64,000 nucleotides of DNA from the NCBI RefSeq assembly GCF_044762745.1, contig NZ_JBIWEX010000026.1, forward strand, positions 4,487 through 68,486, given 5' to 3'. How positions within the stretch are numbered: position 1 is the stretch's first letter; each line of letters starts with the position of its first letter. Positions 1-8,460 of this stretch are shown here, piece by piece. A program made the position numbers and the translations under genes. A model generated the notes under the pieces. That model made no database searches. It was not told the DNA's origin and saw only the letters and a program-made list of their open reading frames with translations. Source of the DNA: Psychrobacillus sp044762745. GTDB lineage: Bacteria; Bacillota; Bacilli; Bacillales_A; Planococcaceae.

Positions 1-927
1 GCCTATACTGGTAGAACAAAAGTTATGAAATTTGCTGGATGTTACCACGGACATTCCGATTTAGTATTAGTAGCTGCCGGATCAGGTCCTGCTACACTTG
101 GAACACCCGATTCCGCTGGAGTACCACAGTCCATTGCAAAAGAAGTTATTACGATTCCTTTCAATGACCCTAAATCATATGAAGAAGCAATGGAAAAATG
201 GGGAGAAGAACTTGCATGTATTTTAGTAGAGCCAATCGTAGGAAACTTCGGTATGGTAGAACCCAATGAAGGATTTTTACCACTTGTTCATAAATTAGCA
301 AAAGAAAAAGGTGCACTTGTCATATATGATGAAGTAATTACAGCATTCCGTTTTCACTACGGTGCTGCGTCTACAATGTTAAATGAAACACCAGACTTAA
401 CTGCACTTGGAAAAATTATTGGTGGCGGTCTACCAATCGGAGCTTACGGTGGGAAAAAGGAAATTATGGAACAAGTCGCTCCATTAGGACCTGCCTATCA
501 AGCAGGAACGATGGCTGGGAATCCAGCTTCTATGCAAGCAGGAATTGCTTGTCTTGAAGTATTGCAAATGCCGGGAGTGTATGATGAATTAGACCGACTT
601 GGTGCAATGTTAGAAGCTGGCATAATAGAAGCAGGGAAGAAGAATGAGATTACAATTACCGTAAATCGTATAAAAGGTGCACTATCCGTTTATTTTACAG
701 ATGTAAAAGTAGAAAATTACGAGCAGGCCGAAGCAAGTGATGGAGAATTATTTGCTAAGTTTTTCAAACTAATGCTAGCACAAGGGATTAATCTCGCTCC
801 ATCTAAATATGAAGCTTGGTTTATCACCATTGCGCATACAGAAGAGGATATTAAAGAAACGATTACTGCGGTCCATCATGCATTCGCCCAGTTAAAGCAG
901 TTAACACTTGAAACCGGCACGAAATGA
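1..927 (+). CDS. gsaB: Glutamate-1-semialdehyde 2,1-aminomutase, 3' part (5' end outside window)
   Basis: PLP-dependent aminomutase that converts glutamate-1-semialdehyde to 5-aminolevulinate, the precursor of tetrapyrroles (cytoplasmic). The reading frame is open from base 1, so the gene is cut by the window edge and about 125 N-terminal residues are missing. Visible family motifs are YTGRTKVMKF, GCYHGHSD, the PLP-region aspartate in YDEVITAFR, the Schiff-base lysine in GKIIGGGLPIGAYGG, and the YQAGTMAGNP loop. In Bacillus a second hemL paralogue (gsaB/hemL2) lies beside an aromatic-acid-exporter-like gene, as here, so I choose gsaB rather than the hem-operon copy. The next gene starts 14 bases after the stop, so the two are probably cotranscribed. 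Confidence 0.93.
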   Translation, partial: AYTGRTKVMKFAGCYHGHSDLVLVAAGSGPATLGTPDSAGVPQSIAKEVITIPFNDPKSYEEAMEKWGEELACILVEPIVGNFGMVEPNEGFLPLVHKLAKEKGALVIYDEVITAFRFHYGAASTMLNETPDLTALGKIIGGGLPIGAYGGKKEIMEQVAPLGPAYQAGTMAGNPASMQAGIACLEVLQMPGVYDELDRLGAMLEAGIIEAGKKNEITITVNRIKGALSVYFTDVKVENYEQAEASDGELFAKFFKLMLAQGINLAPSKYEAWFITIAHTEEDIKETITAVHHAFAQLKQLTLETGTK

Positions 928-941
928 AAGGATAAGATTCA

Positions 942-2024
942 ATGAAATTAGGAGCTCGCGTTTTTAAAACTGGAGTAGCCATCGTTTTCTCGTTATTCAT
1001 AGCTGATTTACTCCAGCTTCCTAGTCCTGTTTTTGCAGGAATAGCTGCAATTTTTGCCATTCAACCTTCTATATATAGATCCTATTTGACTGTAATCGAG
1101 CAAGTACAATCTAATATAATAGGGGCAGCAATTGCAGTGATTTTTGCACTTATGTTTGGGAATCACTTTATAGCCGTTGGATTTGCTGCAATCGTTGCAA
1201 TTATGCTCATGTTAAAATTAAAGTTAGAAAAAACAATTTCTTTAGCACTTGTCACTGTTATTGCCATCATGGAAATCCAAAGTGATAACTTTTTCACATT
1301 TTCTTTAATACGATTTTCAACTGTTTTAGTAGGTGTCATTTCTGCATTTATTGTGAATCTCATCTTTCTACCGCCAAAATTTGAATCCAAATTATTTAAT
1401 GCGATACATTATACCCAAGACGAGATTATTCGCTGGACTCGAATAGCGGTCCGTAGTGCATCGGAGCATAGCTCTACAAAACAAGCAATCAATCAACTAA
1501 AAGAACGTCTAGCTCGAGTAGATCAACTATATTCATTTTTCAAAGAAGAACGTGGTTATACAAAAAAAGCAATTTATACGAAAGGGAGAAAATTAGTTAT
1601 TTATCGTGAACTAATTTCCACTTCTTATAAAAGCTTAGATGTACTGAAAAGACTTCATCTCCATGAGAATGAGATTTTGGAACTTCCGGATCACTTCCGA
1701 ATGATGATAAAGGAACGATTAGATGCACTTTTAGCTTATCATGAACAACTACATTTAAAGTTCATCGGAAAGTTAAAGCCAGAACATATTGAATGGAATG
1801 GATCAGAAGCTTTTATTCAAAGACAAGAAGTAATGGACATTTTCGTTCAACAAATTGCTTTAACTAGAATAGAAGAAGAATTCTCGACGTATCACTTATT
1901 ACATCTATTATCATCCATTTTAAAATACGAAGAACAACTAGAGCATGTGGATACGTTAATCACATCCTATTTGAATTTTCATAGTGAAGAGCTTACCGTA
2001 GAAATAGAAGAAACGCCATACTAA
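942..2024 (+). CDS. Aromatic acid exporter family membrane protein (FUSC/ArAE-like, YgaE-type)
   Basis: 360-residue integral membrane protein. The first ~145 residues form about six hydrophobic segments (for example VAIVFSLFIADLLQLPSPVF and AGIAAIFAIQPSIY). They are followed by a charged, helical cytoplasmic part of ~210 residues. This layout matches the FUSC/aromatic acid exporter type 1 family found in Bacillus. Substrate and direction are inferred from the family only. The gene follows gsaB by 14 bp on the same strand, with an SD-like GGATAAG upstream. A repeat-rich gap and a bidirectional terminator follow it. Confidence 0.8.
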   Translation: MKLGARVFKTGVAIVFSLFIADLLQLPSPVFAGIAAIFAIQPSIYRSYLTVIEQVQSNIIGAAIAVIFALMFGNHFIAVGFAAIVAIMLMLKLKLEKTISLALVTVIAIMEIQSDNFFTFSLIRFSTVLVGVISAFIVNLIFLPPKFESKLFNAIHYTQDEIIRWTRIAVRSASEHSSTKQAINQLKERLARVDQLYSFFKEERGYTKKAIYTKGRKLVIYRELISTSYKSLDVLKRLHLHENEILELPDHFRMMIKERLDALLAYHEQLHLKFIGKLKPEHIEWNGSEAFIQRQEVMDIFVQQIALTRIEEEFSTYHLLHLLSSILKYEEQLEHVDTLITSYLNFHSEELTVEIEETPY

Positions 2025-2029
2025 GAAAA

Positions 2030-2280
2030 ATGCATGCGCCTATGTCTGCCCCGACAGGCACGCTTTTCTGCGACGAGCTTTGCGCAGGAGCAAAATGGGG
2101 ATGTGGTAGGTCTGCAAAGTACGCCACTTCCTGTGGCAAAGCAGACATGACCCGCTTCGTGCGGGCCCAGGAGGCAGCTCCTCAGCCAAGCCACCACAAG
2201 CGATTTTGTTTGCGATGAGCTTGCGCAGGAGCAGCTTTTTCACATTTGACCCCGAGGGGCTAGGCGCTGGAGCTCGATCG
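2030..2280. repeat. Dispersed intergenic repeat, family 1, copy 1
   Basis: GC-rich non-coding element that begins near GCGCCTATGTCTGCCCCGAC. It contains GCGACGAGCTTTGCGCAGGA, the block GTGCGGGCCCAGGAGGCAGC, and ends near GGCGCTGGAGC. The same blocks in the same order recur at about 37996-38165, and the start alone at about 45259-45300. It contains several small inverted repeats (for example CTGCC...GGCA and GCCACTTCCTGTGGC). Short open frames across it are not convincing genes. It fills the gap between the exporter and the dpp operon. Confidence 0.75.
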
Positions 2281-2318
2281 AAACTAAGTAAGAAAGTATA
2301 TACTTTCTTATCTGCCAG

Positions 2319-2357
2319 AAAAAACGTGTCACCTAAATAGCTAGGTGACACGTTTTT
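2319..2357. terminator. Bidirectional intrinsic terminator
   Basis: Near-perfect stem AAAACGTGTCACCTA / TAGGTGACACGTTTT with T-runs on both strands. It closes the dpp operon on the minus strand, overlapping its last stop codon, and would also stop plus-strand transcripts from gsaB and the exporter. Confidence 0.9.
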
Positions 2358-3258
2358 AATTTTTCATACGTGGATCTAGTGCATCTCTCAACCCATCGCC
2401 CATTAAATTGAATCCTAGCACCGTCAACATAATAGCAATTCCCGGGAAAATCATCGCCCACGGTGCGTTACGTAAAACAACACGTGCGTCTGCAAGCATT
2501 TTCCCCCATTCAGGTGTTGGTGCTTGAGCCCCTAAACCAAGAAAGCCTAAAGCTGCCGCTTCAATAATTGCAGAAGCAACCGCAAGTGTACCTGCGACAA
2601 TCACAGGAGCCATAGAATTCGGAAGAATATGAGAGAATAAGATTCGAATATCTTTCATCCCGATCGCTTTTGCCGATGTTATGTACTCCTCTTCTTTTAT
2701 ACTTAACACTTTCGAACGAATGAGTCGACCGAAGTTAGGAATATTAATAATCGCAATAGCAATTAACGCATTTTGTAAAGATGGGCCTAATACTGAAACA
2801 ACCGCAATTGCAAGTAAAATACTTGGGAAAGCAAGCATAATATCAAATATTCGCGATATGATCGTATCAATCCACTTCCCGTAATAACCAGCAATTATTC
2901 CTAAAATACTTCCTACAACTACGGACCCAACCACGGAAGAGAATCCAACCCGTAAAGATATTCGAGCACCATGTATAATTCGTGAAAAAATATCTCGTCC
3001 AAAATCATCTGTTCCAAACCAATATTGACTGGACGGAGGAAGTAGACGATCTTTTAAAAGCTGATCATTAATTCCTTGTGGTGCAAAAAAAGGACCGATA
3101 AACGCTAAAACTACGAAAAAGAAGACGATTCCTGCTCCAACTAACGCCACTTTGTTTTTACGAAAGCTTCGCCATGCATCTAGCCAAGGACCCGTCGACG
3201 TATTTGTATTAGCCATTATTTCACTAGTCGAATTTGGAACCATTTGCGTCATATTCAT
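2356..3258 (-). CDS. dppC: Dipeptide ABC transporter permease, DppC type
   Basis: Second membrane subunit of the dipeptide/oligopeptide importer. It has a cytoplasmic N-terminus, a first membrane helix at ~35-55 (VALVGAGIVFFFVVLAFIG), the GTDDFGRDIFSRIIHGAR segment typical of DppC/OppC, and the EAA-loop near IKEEEYITSAKAIGMKDIRI. The C-terminus ends MGDGLRDALDPRMKN, which is diagnostic of the family. It is the last gene of the minus-strand operon dppD-dppF-dppA-dppB-dppC. Its start lies 9 bases after the dppB stop, behind a GGGGGAA Shine-Dalgarno. Confidence 0.94.
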   Translation of the reverse strand: MNMTQMVPNSTSEIMANTNTSTGPWLDAWRSFRKNKVALVGAGIVFFFVVLAFIGPFFAPQGINDQLLKDRLLPPSSQYWFGTDDFGRDIFSRIIHGARISLRVGFSSVVGSVVVGSILGIIAGYYGKWIDTIISRIFDIMLAFPSILLAIAVVSVLGPSLQNALIAIAIINIPNFGRLIRSKVLSIKEEEYITSAKAIGMKDIRILFSHILPNSMAPVIVAGTLAVASAIIEAAALGFLGLGAQAPTPEWGKMLADARVVLRNAPWAMIFPGIAIMLTVLGFNLMGDGLRDALDPRMKN

Positions 3259-3267
3259 TTCCCCCTT

Positions 3268-4272
3268 TTAGTCGTATTTAATCCTTGGGTCGATTAACCC
3301 ATATAAAATATCTACTATTAAGTTAATCATGACAAAAATGAATGCAACAATAAGAATACCTGATTGAATGACTGGATAATCTCGAAATTGAATTGCTTCA
3401 TAAATGTATCTTCCAATTCCTGGCCAACTAAAGATTGTTTCTGTTAAAATAGCTCCTCCGAGTAACATTCCTGTTTGAAGTCCGATAACAGTTAAAACTG
3501 GAATAATAGCATTTTTTAAGGCATGTTTGTAAACAACCCAAAACATTTTTTGCCCTTTTGCTCTTGCAGTACGGACATAGTCAGCACGCATTACTTCTAG
3601 CATACTTGATCTCGTCATACGAGCAATGATAGCCATTGGTATAGTCGCAAGTGCAATCCCTGGTAACACTAAATGCTTCAGCACTTGACCTAACTGATCA
3701 AAACGACCATTCAATATTGCGTCTAGTACATATAAGTTCGTTACTGGTGACACTGGATTCCTTACTTCTTCTCTACCAGATATCGGTAACCATTGAAGCT
3801 CAACTCCGAAAAACCATTGTTCCATTAAACCTAGCCAAAAAATTGGCATCGAAACGCCAATTAATGCAATAATCATTGCGGCATAATCGAACCATGAATT
3901 TTGGAACCACGCAGAAATAATACCGGCATTGACCCCAATAATGACAGCGATAATAATAGCAAACAAAGCGAGTTCAAATGTAGCTGCTAAATATGGCCAA
4001 ATTTCTTTTGTAACCGGTTGAACTGTACGCATCGATTCCCCTAGATCTCCTTTAAAGAGTGCTGCTAAGTAATCGAAGTATTGTACATACCATGGATTAT
4101 CTAATCCTAATTTAAGGCGCAATGCTTCTATTGCTTCTTTTGATGCTAATTGTCCTAAAATTACTTGTGCTGGGTCACCAGGAATTGCTCGAATAATCAT
4201 AAATACAACAAATGTCATACCTAGTAAGACAGGGATTAATTGCAGTAATCTTTTTCCGATATAGTGGAGCAC
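3268..4272 (-). CDS. dppB: Dipeptide ABC transporter permease, DppB type
   Basis: First membrane subunit of the peptide importer, with about six transmembrane helices. Family marks are the N-terminal IGKRLLQLIPVLLGMTFVVF, IRAIPGDPA, the EAA-loop region RADYVRTARAKGQKMFWVVYK, and the ending YGLIDPRIKYD. I place the start at a GTG (4272, reading VLHYIGKRL) because GGAGAGGTG lies six bases upstream and DppB/OppB proteins begin right at this helix. A longer frame to 4317 has no ribosome site. A repeat-containing gap of about 300 bp separates it from dppA, so expression may be stepped down there. Confidence 0.92.
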   Translation of the reverse strand: MLHYIGKRLLQLIPVLLGMTFVVFMIIRAIPGDPAQVILGQLASKEAIEALRLKLGLDNPWYVQYFDYLAALFKGDLGESMRTVQPVTKEIWPYLAATFELALFAIIIAVIIGVNAGIISAWFQNSWFDYAAMIIALIGVSMPIFWLGLMEQWFFGVELQWLPISGREEVRNPVSPVTNLYVLDAILNGRFDQLGQVLKHLVLPGIALATIPMAIIARMTRSSMLEVMRADYVRTARAKGQKMFWVVYKHALKNAIIPVLTVIGLQTGMLLGGAILTETIFSWPGIGRYIYEAIQFRDYPVIQSGILIVAFIFVMINLIVDILYGLIDPRIKYD

Positions 4273-4339
4273 TGTCTTCACCTCTCCATCAAATTGAATA
4301 AAAAAGGGAGAAATCACGAAGATCTCTCCCCTTCACGAT

Positions 4340-4560
4340 CAAATTCGCCTTGGCGTATTTGCTTCCGCTTCTCTTCGTTCAGCTTCGCAGAAAACAGTGC
4401 GCCCAGATTTTTATCGAGCTCGCTCGATAAATTCCTCTAAAAAATCTGTGACATCCGCCGGAGGCTTTAACTTTATTCGGCAGGGGTTTGTAGACCCCCA
4501 TTGAATTGTATGCTGCTTTGCTTTCTTCTCACCACATATAGAAGTGAGAGACTTCTGCTG
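4340..4560. repeat. Dispersed intergenic repeat, family 4, copy 1
   Basis: Shares long blocks with 10228-10372: AATTCGCCTTGGCGTATTTG, GCCCAGATTTTTATCGAGC, CTCGATAAATTCCTCTAAAA and CATCCGCCGGAGGCTTTAAC. This copy carries an extra stretch after the first block and a longer, diverged tail. It lies within the dpp operon, between dppA and dppB, in the transcribed strand, so it would be part of the polycistronic RNA. Confidence 0.75.
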
Positions 4561-4573
4561 AATGAAGTGTTAA

Positions 4574-6217
4574 TTACTTAAAGTCGACGTTTGTTAATTT
4601 ATCAGATCCAGTAGGATGTGGTAAGAAATTTACGATATCCGCTGTACCTGCAAGTAATGGAGTGGAGTGAGCAAGCGGTACCCAAGGTGCATCTTCAAAG
4701 ATGATTTCTTGCGCTTGTTTATACAACTCATTACGTTTATCTTCATCTACTTCTGTTTGTGCCTGAATTAAGATTTTGTGTAAGTCTTGGTTGTCATAAT
4801 ATGTGTAATTGTTACTTCCAATGTTATCGCCATCCAGTAAAACATAGATGAAGTTATCTGCATCTCCGTTATCACCTGTCCAACCTAGCATGAAAGCATC
4901 TGCTTCCCCATTCCGTGCTTTTTCTAAATACGTTGCCCATTCGAAAGAAACGATTGTTGCTTTAACGCCAATATCCTCTAAATTCTTTTGAATAACTTCC
5001 GCAACTTTTGCTCCATCTGGCATATACGGACGTGGAACAGGCATTGCCCATAGTTCCATTTCAAATCCATCAGCAAACCCAGCTTCTGCTAGTAATTGTT
5101 TTGCTTTTTCTGGATCATATTCATACCCTGGAATATCTTCATTGTATCCACTAATAGATGGAGGCATTGGGTTTTTCGCAATTTCTGCACGACCTTCGAA
5201 AAACGCGTCAACGATTGATTGTTTATCAATTGCATAGTTAATCGCTTGACGAACTTTTACATTGTCGAAAGGAGGACGTGTAGTCGTTAAACCTAAATAT
5301 CCTACATTCATCGATGGACGTTTAAATAATTGTAGATTAGAATCGCCCTCTACAGTAGCAGCGTCTGACGGATTAATACCATCTGCCAAATCAATTTTAT
5401 TCGCAAGTAATTCATTTAATCGAGCTGAATTATCTGGTATTGCACGGAAAATGATTTTATCCAATTTAGGAAAACCCGCATTCCAGTATTCTGGAAATTT
5501 CTCAATCGTAATTGAGTCATTACGTTTCCACTCTACAAATTTAAATGGTCCAGTTCCAACTGGATTATCACCAAACTTGTTACCAGCTGCCTCAAAAGCA
5601 GTTGGGCTTGCAATTCCGAAAGGGCTCATTGCAATATTTTTTAAGAACGGTGCTTGTGCGCGTTTTAACTTGAATACTACTGTGTAATCTCCATCCGCAG
5701 TTACAGACTCAATTACATGACCTTCATCTCCTACAAATCCACCGAACATGGAAGCGTAGTATGGGAATTTGTCTTCTGAACCATTTGCCCAACGCTCAAA
5801 GTTTTTCACTACAGCTTCTGCGTTAAAGTCTGTTCCATCATGGAATTTAACCCCTTCGCGAAGTGTGAAAGTGTACGTAAGTCCATCTTCAGAAGGCTCC
5901 CATTTCGTTGCTAATCCTTCATTGATCGTTGTATCTTGTTCTCCAAAGTTTAATAGTGTTTCAAATACGTTTTGTGTTACTTTGAATGATTCTCCATCGG
6001 TTACAGCTGCTGGGTCTAGTGATACGGAATCTCCACCGCGACCAAAAATAAGCACTTTTTCTTCAGCTGTTGTAGAACCAGTATCCCCTTGTGTTGATCC
6101 TTCGTTTTCTTTTTCTGTGTTACTTTCGGATGCGTCGTCAGAACTACATGCAGCAAGAACTACACTTAGCGCTACTAACATCAAAAGCAAAAACGACCAG
6201 ATTTTCTTTTTTCCCAA
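4574..6217 (-). CDS. dppA: Dipeptide-binding lipoprotein, DppA type
   Basis: Extracellular substrate-binding lipoprotein of the importer (SBP family 5). The N-terminus has a hydrophobic core and a lipobox, VALSVVLAAC followed by SS, so the cysteine is lipidated. A low-complexity Ser/Glu/Thr linker follows. The body carries WEPSEDGLTYTFTLREGVKF, PVGTGPFKFVEWKRNDSI, NVGYLGLTT, VRQAINYAID and MLGWTGDNGDADNF, the last three close to DppA rather than OppA. The start is a TTG at 6217 with GGAGGGG seven bases upstream; no in-frame ATG is nearer. The probable ligand is a dipeptide. 24 bases after the dppF stop. Confidence 0.92.
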   Translation of the reverse strand: MGKKKIWSFLLLMLVALSVVLAACSSDDASESNTEKENEGSTQGDTGSTTAEEKVLIFGRGGDSVSLDPAAVTDGESFKVTQNVFETLLNFGEQDTTINEGLATKWEPSEDGLTYTFTLREGVKFHDGTDFNAEAVVKNFERWANGSEDKFPYYASMFGGFVGDEGHVIESVTADGDYTVVFKLKRAQAPFLKNIAMSPFGIASPTAFEAAGNKFGDNPVGTGPFKFVEWKRNDSITIEKFPEYWNAGFPKLDKIIFRAIPDNSARLNELLANKIDLADGINPSDAATVEGDSNLQLFKRPSMNVGYLGLTTTRPPFDNVKVRQAINYAIDKQSIVDAFFEGRAEIAKNPMPPSISGYNEDIPGYEYDPEKAKQLLAEAGFADGFEMELWAMPVPRPYMPDGAKVAEVIQKNLEDIGVKATIVSFEWATYLEKARNGEADAFMLGWTGDNGDADNFIYVLLDGDNIGSNNYTYYDNQDLHKILIQAQTEVDEDKRNELYKQAQEIIFEDAPWVPLAHSTPLLAGTADIVNFLPHPTGSDKLTNVDFK

Positions 6218-6241
6218 ATTAACCCCTCCGTAAATATATTA

Positions 6242-7225
6242 TCAATGCTGCGCTTGCTCATTATATAAATGGCAGGCAACAAAATGACCAGTTTTTACTT
6301 CTTCTAACTTAGGTACCATAGATGTACACACTTCCATCTTAAACGGACATCTAGTATGGAAAGTACAACCAGTAGGCGGATTTGAAGGACTTGGAATGTC
6401 TCCTTCTAGAATAATCTGCTCCCTTTGATGTTGTGGATCTGGAACAGGGACTGCTGAAAGTAACGCTTTCGTATATGGATGAAGTGGCTCTGCATATAAT
6501 GACTCACTAGTAGCAAGCTCTGCCATTCTTCCTAAATACATAACGCCAACGCGATCACTTATATGACGCACCACCCCTAAATCATGCGCAATAAATATAT
6601 ACGTTAGCTTTAATTCTTTTTGTAAATCTTGCATAAGATTAAGTACTTGGGCTTGTATCGAAACATCAAGTGCAGAAACTGGCTCATCTGCAATGATTAA
6701 CTTCGGATTTGTCATTAATGCTCTTGCAATGCCAATACGTTGTCTTTGCCCACCACTAAATTGATGGGGATATCTTTTAGCATGGTAACTACTTAAACCG
6801 ACAATTTCTAGAAAGTCATATACTTTCTTTTTACGGCTCTTTGCATTTCCGATATTATGGACAATCAGTGGTTCCATTAAAATTTTTTCAACCGTATGTC
6901 TCGGATTTAGCGATGCATATGGATCTTGAAAAACCATTTGAATTTCTCTTCGTGCTTTTCTCATTGCTGTACTGGATATGCTCGTCAATTCTTTTCCTTG
7001 AAATGTTACTTTACCTTCAGTCGGCTCTAGTAATCTCATAAGCATTCGACCCGTTGTAGATTTTCCACAACCTGATTCTCCTACAATTCCCAATGTCTCT
7101 CCTTCATTCACATGGAAAGATATATCATCCACCGCTTTCACATAACCGGATTGTTTTGCTAATACACCAGAACGGATAGGAAAATACTTTTTTAATCCTT
7201 CAACTTGTAGCAGCGGTTTTGTCAT
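6242..7225 (-). CDS. dppF: Peptide ABC transporter ATPase, DppF/OppF type
   Basis: Cytoplasmic ATPase subunit. In order: VKAVDDISFHVNEGETLG, Walker A GESGCGKST, Q-loop VFQDPYASLNPRHTV, signature FSGGQRQRIGIARAL, Walker B LIIADEPVSALD and the H-loop AHDLG. The C-terminal extension holds the oligopeptide/dipeptide domain with TGCTFHTRCPFKMEVC, whose cysteines in OppF/DppF bind an Fe-S cluster. The start is the ATG at 7225 behind GGAGGTGGGAG; the open frame continues upstream to 7384 only because it overlaps dppD. The start lies inside the dppD end by about 26 bases, so the two are probably translationally coupled. Confidence 0.94.
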   Translation of the reverse strand: MTKPLLQVEGLKKYFPIRSGVLAKQSGYVKAVDDISFHVNEGETLGIVGESGCGKSTTGRMLMRLLEPTEGKVTFQGKELTSISSTAMRKARREIQMVFQDPYASLNPRHTVEKILMEPLIVHNIGNAKSRKKKVYDFLEIVGLSSYHAKRYPHQFSGGQRQRIGIARALMTNPKLIIADEPVSALDVSIQAQVLNLMQDLQKELKLTYIFIAHDLGVVRHISDRVGVMYLGRMAELATSESLYAEPLHPYTKALLSAVPVPDPQHQREQIILEGDIPSPSNPPTGCTFHTRCPFKMEVCTSMVPKLEEVKTGHFVACHLYNEQAQH

Positions 7226-8219
7226 TAACTCCCACCTCCTTCTCATCGTATAAGAAGCATCTTGTTTTATGATGAGCGGATGTTTCATATAAAGGAGGAT
7301 TTTCTTCTGTACATCTTCCGAACACCGATTCACATCTTGCTGCAAATCGACATCCCGTTGGAATAGTTCCAGGCTTCGGTACATTTCCAGGTATGGAATA
7401 CAAACGCTGCTTTTTGTAGCGCATATCAGGCACAGAAGCTATTAGCCCCTTCGTATAAGGATGTTGCGGATTATCGAATATCGTTTCAACTGTCCCCTCT
7501 TCTACTACTTTCCCAGCATACATCACAACTACACGCTCGCAGGTTTCCGCTACTACCCCCAAATCATGGGTAATTAAAATAACTGCGGTATTCAGTCTTT
7601 CATTCAATTCTCGCATTAGCTTCAAAATTTGTGCTTGAATCGTTACATCTAGCGCCGTGGTCGGCTCATCTGCAATGAGAACCTTTGGGTCACAAACGAG
7701 CGCCATCGCAATCATTACGCGTTGCCGCATCCCCCCTGAGAGCTGATGAGGATAATTCTTCATTAATTCCTCTGCCCTAGGTAGACCAACAAGCTTCAAC
7801 ATTTCAATCGCTCTTACTTTAACTTGTTTTTTACTCCAGTCTTTTTTGTGCAGAGTGATCGCTTCTACTAACTGGTTTCCTATTGTAAATAAAGGATTTA
7901 AAGATGTCATCGGTTCTTGGAAAATCATCGCCACCTCATTACCACGAATTTTCCGCATTTCCTTCTCAGAGAACTTTGTTAAGTCTTTACCTTTATACAA
8001 GATTTGACCATTTGTAATTTTCCCAGGTGGGCTTGGAACAAGGCCCATTATAGAAAGTGACGTAACACTTTTTCCACAGCCTGATTCTCCAACTATTCCT
8101 AGTATCTCTCCTTCTTTCACGTGAAAATCTACATAGTCCACAGATGGAATAATACCGTCATCTGTGAAAAAGGAAGTTTGGAGGTCTTTCACTTCTAAAA
8201 TGATTTCACGCTCTGCCAT
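7200..8219 (-). CDS. dppD: Peptide ABC transporter ATPase, DppD/OppD type
   Basis: First gene of the dpp operon; it pairs with DppF to power uptake. Walker A GESGCGKSV, Q-loop IFQEPMTSLNPLFTIG, signature LSGGMRQRVMIAMAL, Walker B LIADEPTTALDVTIQ and the H-loop THDLGVVAE are present. The cysteine-bearing C-terminal domain GCRFAARCESVFGRCTE follows. The start ATG at 8219 has AAAGGGGTG seven bases upstream. The gene order D-F-A-B-C resembles the Bacillus app operon, although the binding protein looks more like DppA. Confidence 0.94.
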   Translation of the reverse strand: MAEREIILEVKDLQTSFFTDDGIIPSVDYVDFHVKEGEILGIVGESGCGKSVTSLSIMGLVPSPPGKITNGQILYKGKDLTKFSEKEMRKIRGNEVAMIFQEPMTSLNPLFTIGNQLVEAITLHKKDWSKKQVKVRAIEMLKLVGLPRAEELMKNYPHQLSGGMRQRVMIAMALVCDPKVLIADEPTTALDVTIQAQILKLMRELNERLNTAVILITHDLGVVAETCERVVVMYAGKVVEEGTVETIFDNPQHPYTKGLIASVPDMRYKKQRLYSIPGNVPKPGTIPTGCRFAARCESVFGRCTEENPPLYETSAHHKTRCFLYDEKEVGVNDKTAATS

Positions 8220-8249
8220 AACGCACCCCTTTATTTTTGTATAATTTAT

Positions 8250-8264
8250 AATTTTCTATTAATT
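8250..8264 (-). promoter_or_regulatory. Candidate CodY box upstream of dpp
   Basis: AATTTTCTATTAATT matches the 15-bp CodY consensus AATTTTCWGAAAATT with three mismatches. It lies between the predicted dpp promoter and the dppD start, where binding would repress. B. subtilis dpp is a known CodY target; here the site is only a sequence match in AT-rich DNA. Confidence 0.35.
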
Positions 8265-8280
8265 AATAAGATATATTAAT

Positions 8281-8308
8281 ATTTTACACATATTAACCCT
8301 ATATGCAA
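8281..8308 (-). promoter_or_regulatory. Candidate sigma-A promoter of the dpp operon
   Basis: On the minus strand, TTGCAT (8308-8303), a 16-bp spacer, and TAAAAT (8286-8281). The predicted start is near 8275, about 55 bases before the dppD ATG. Confidence 0.45.
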
Positions 8309-8408
8309 CACTTTTTCAAAACACTTGAAACTATTTTCATAAGGGAGACCATTTATATGTGAGTAATTATACATATGATTAAATATCCATTCGCATTTTA
8401 TCTGCACT

Positions 8409-8450
8409 AAAAAACGCCCTATAAGCATAAAAAGAACTTATAGGACGCTT
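8409..8450 (-). terminator. Intrinsic terminator of the ABC exporter gene
   Basis: Stem AGCGTCCTATAAGTTC / GCTTATAGGGCG (imperfect) followed by T6 on the minus strand, directly downstream of the stop at 8461. Confidence 0.8.
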
Positions 8451-8460
8451 TATATTCATA

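Noticed and set aside
2040..2351. 103-codon minus-strand open frame (and a 62-codon one opposite) in the first gap
   Set aside because: It lies on repeat family 1 and a terminator, has biased Cys/Arg/Pro composition, no ribosome site, and is not kept in the other repeat copies.
5769..6233. 154-codon plus-strand frame opposite dppA
   Set aside because: Antisense shadow of a well-supported gene, Ser/Pro-rich, without ribosome site.
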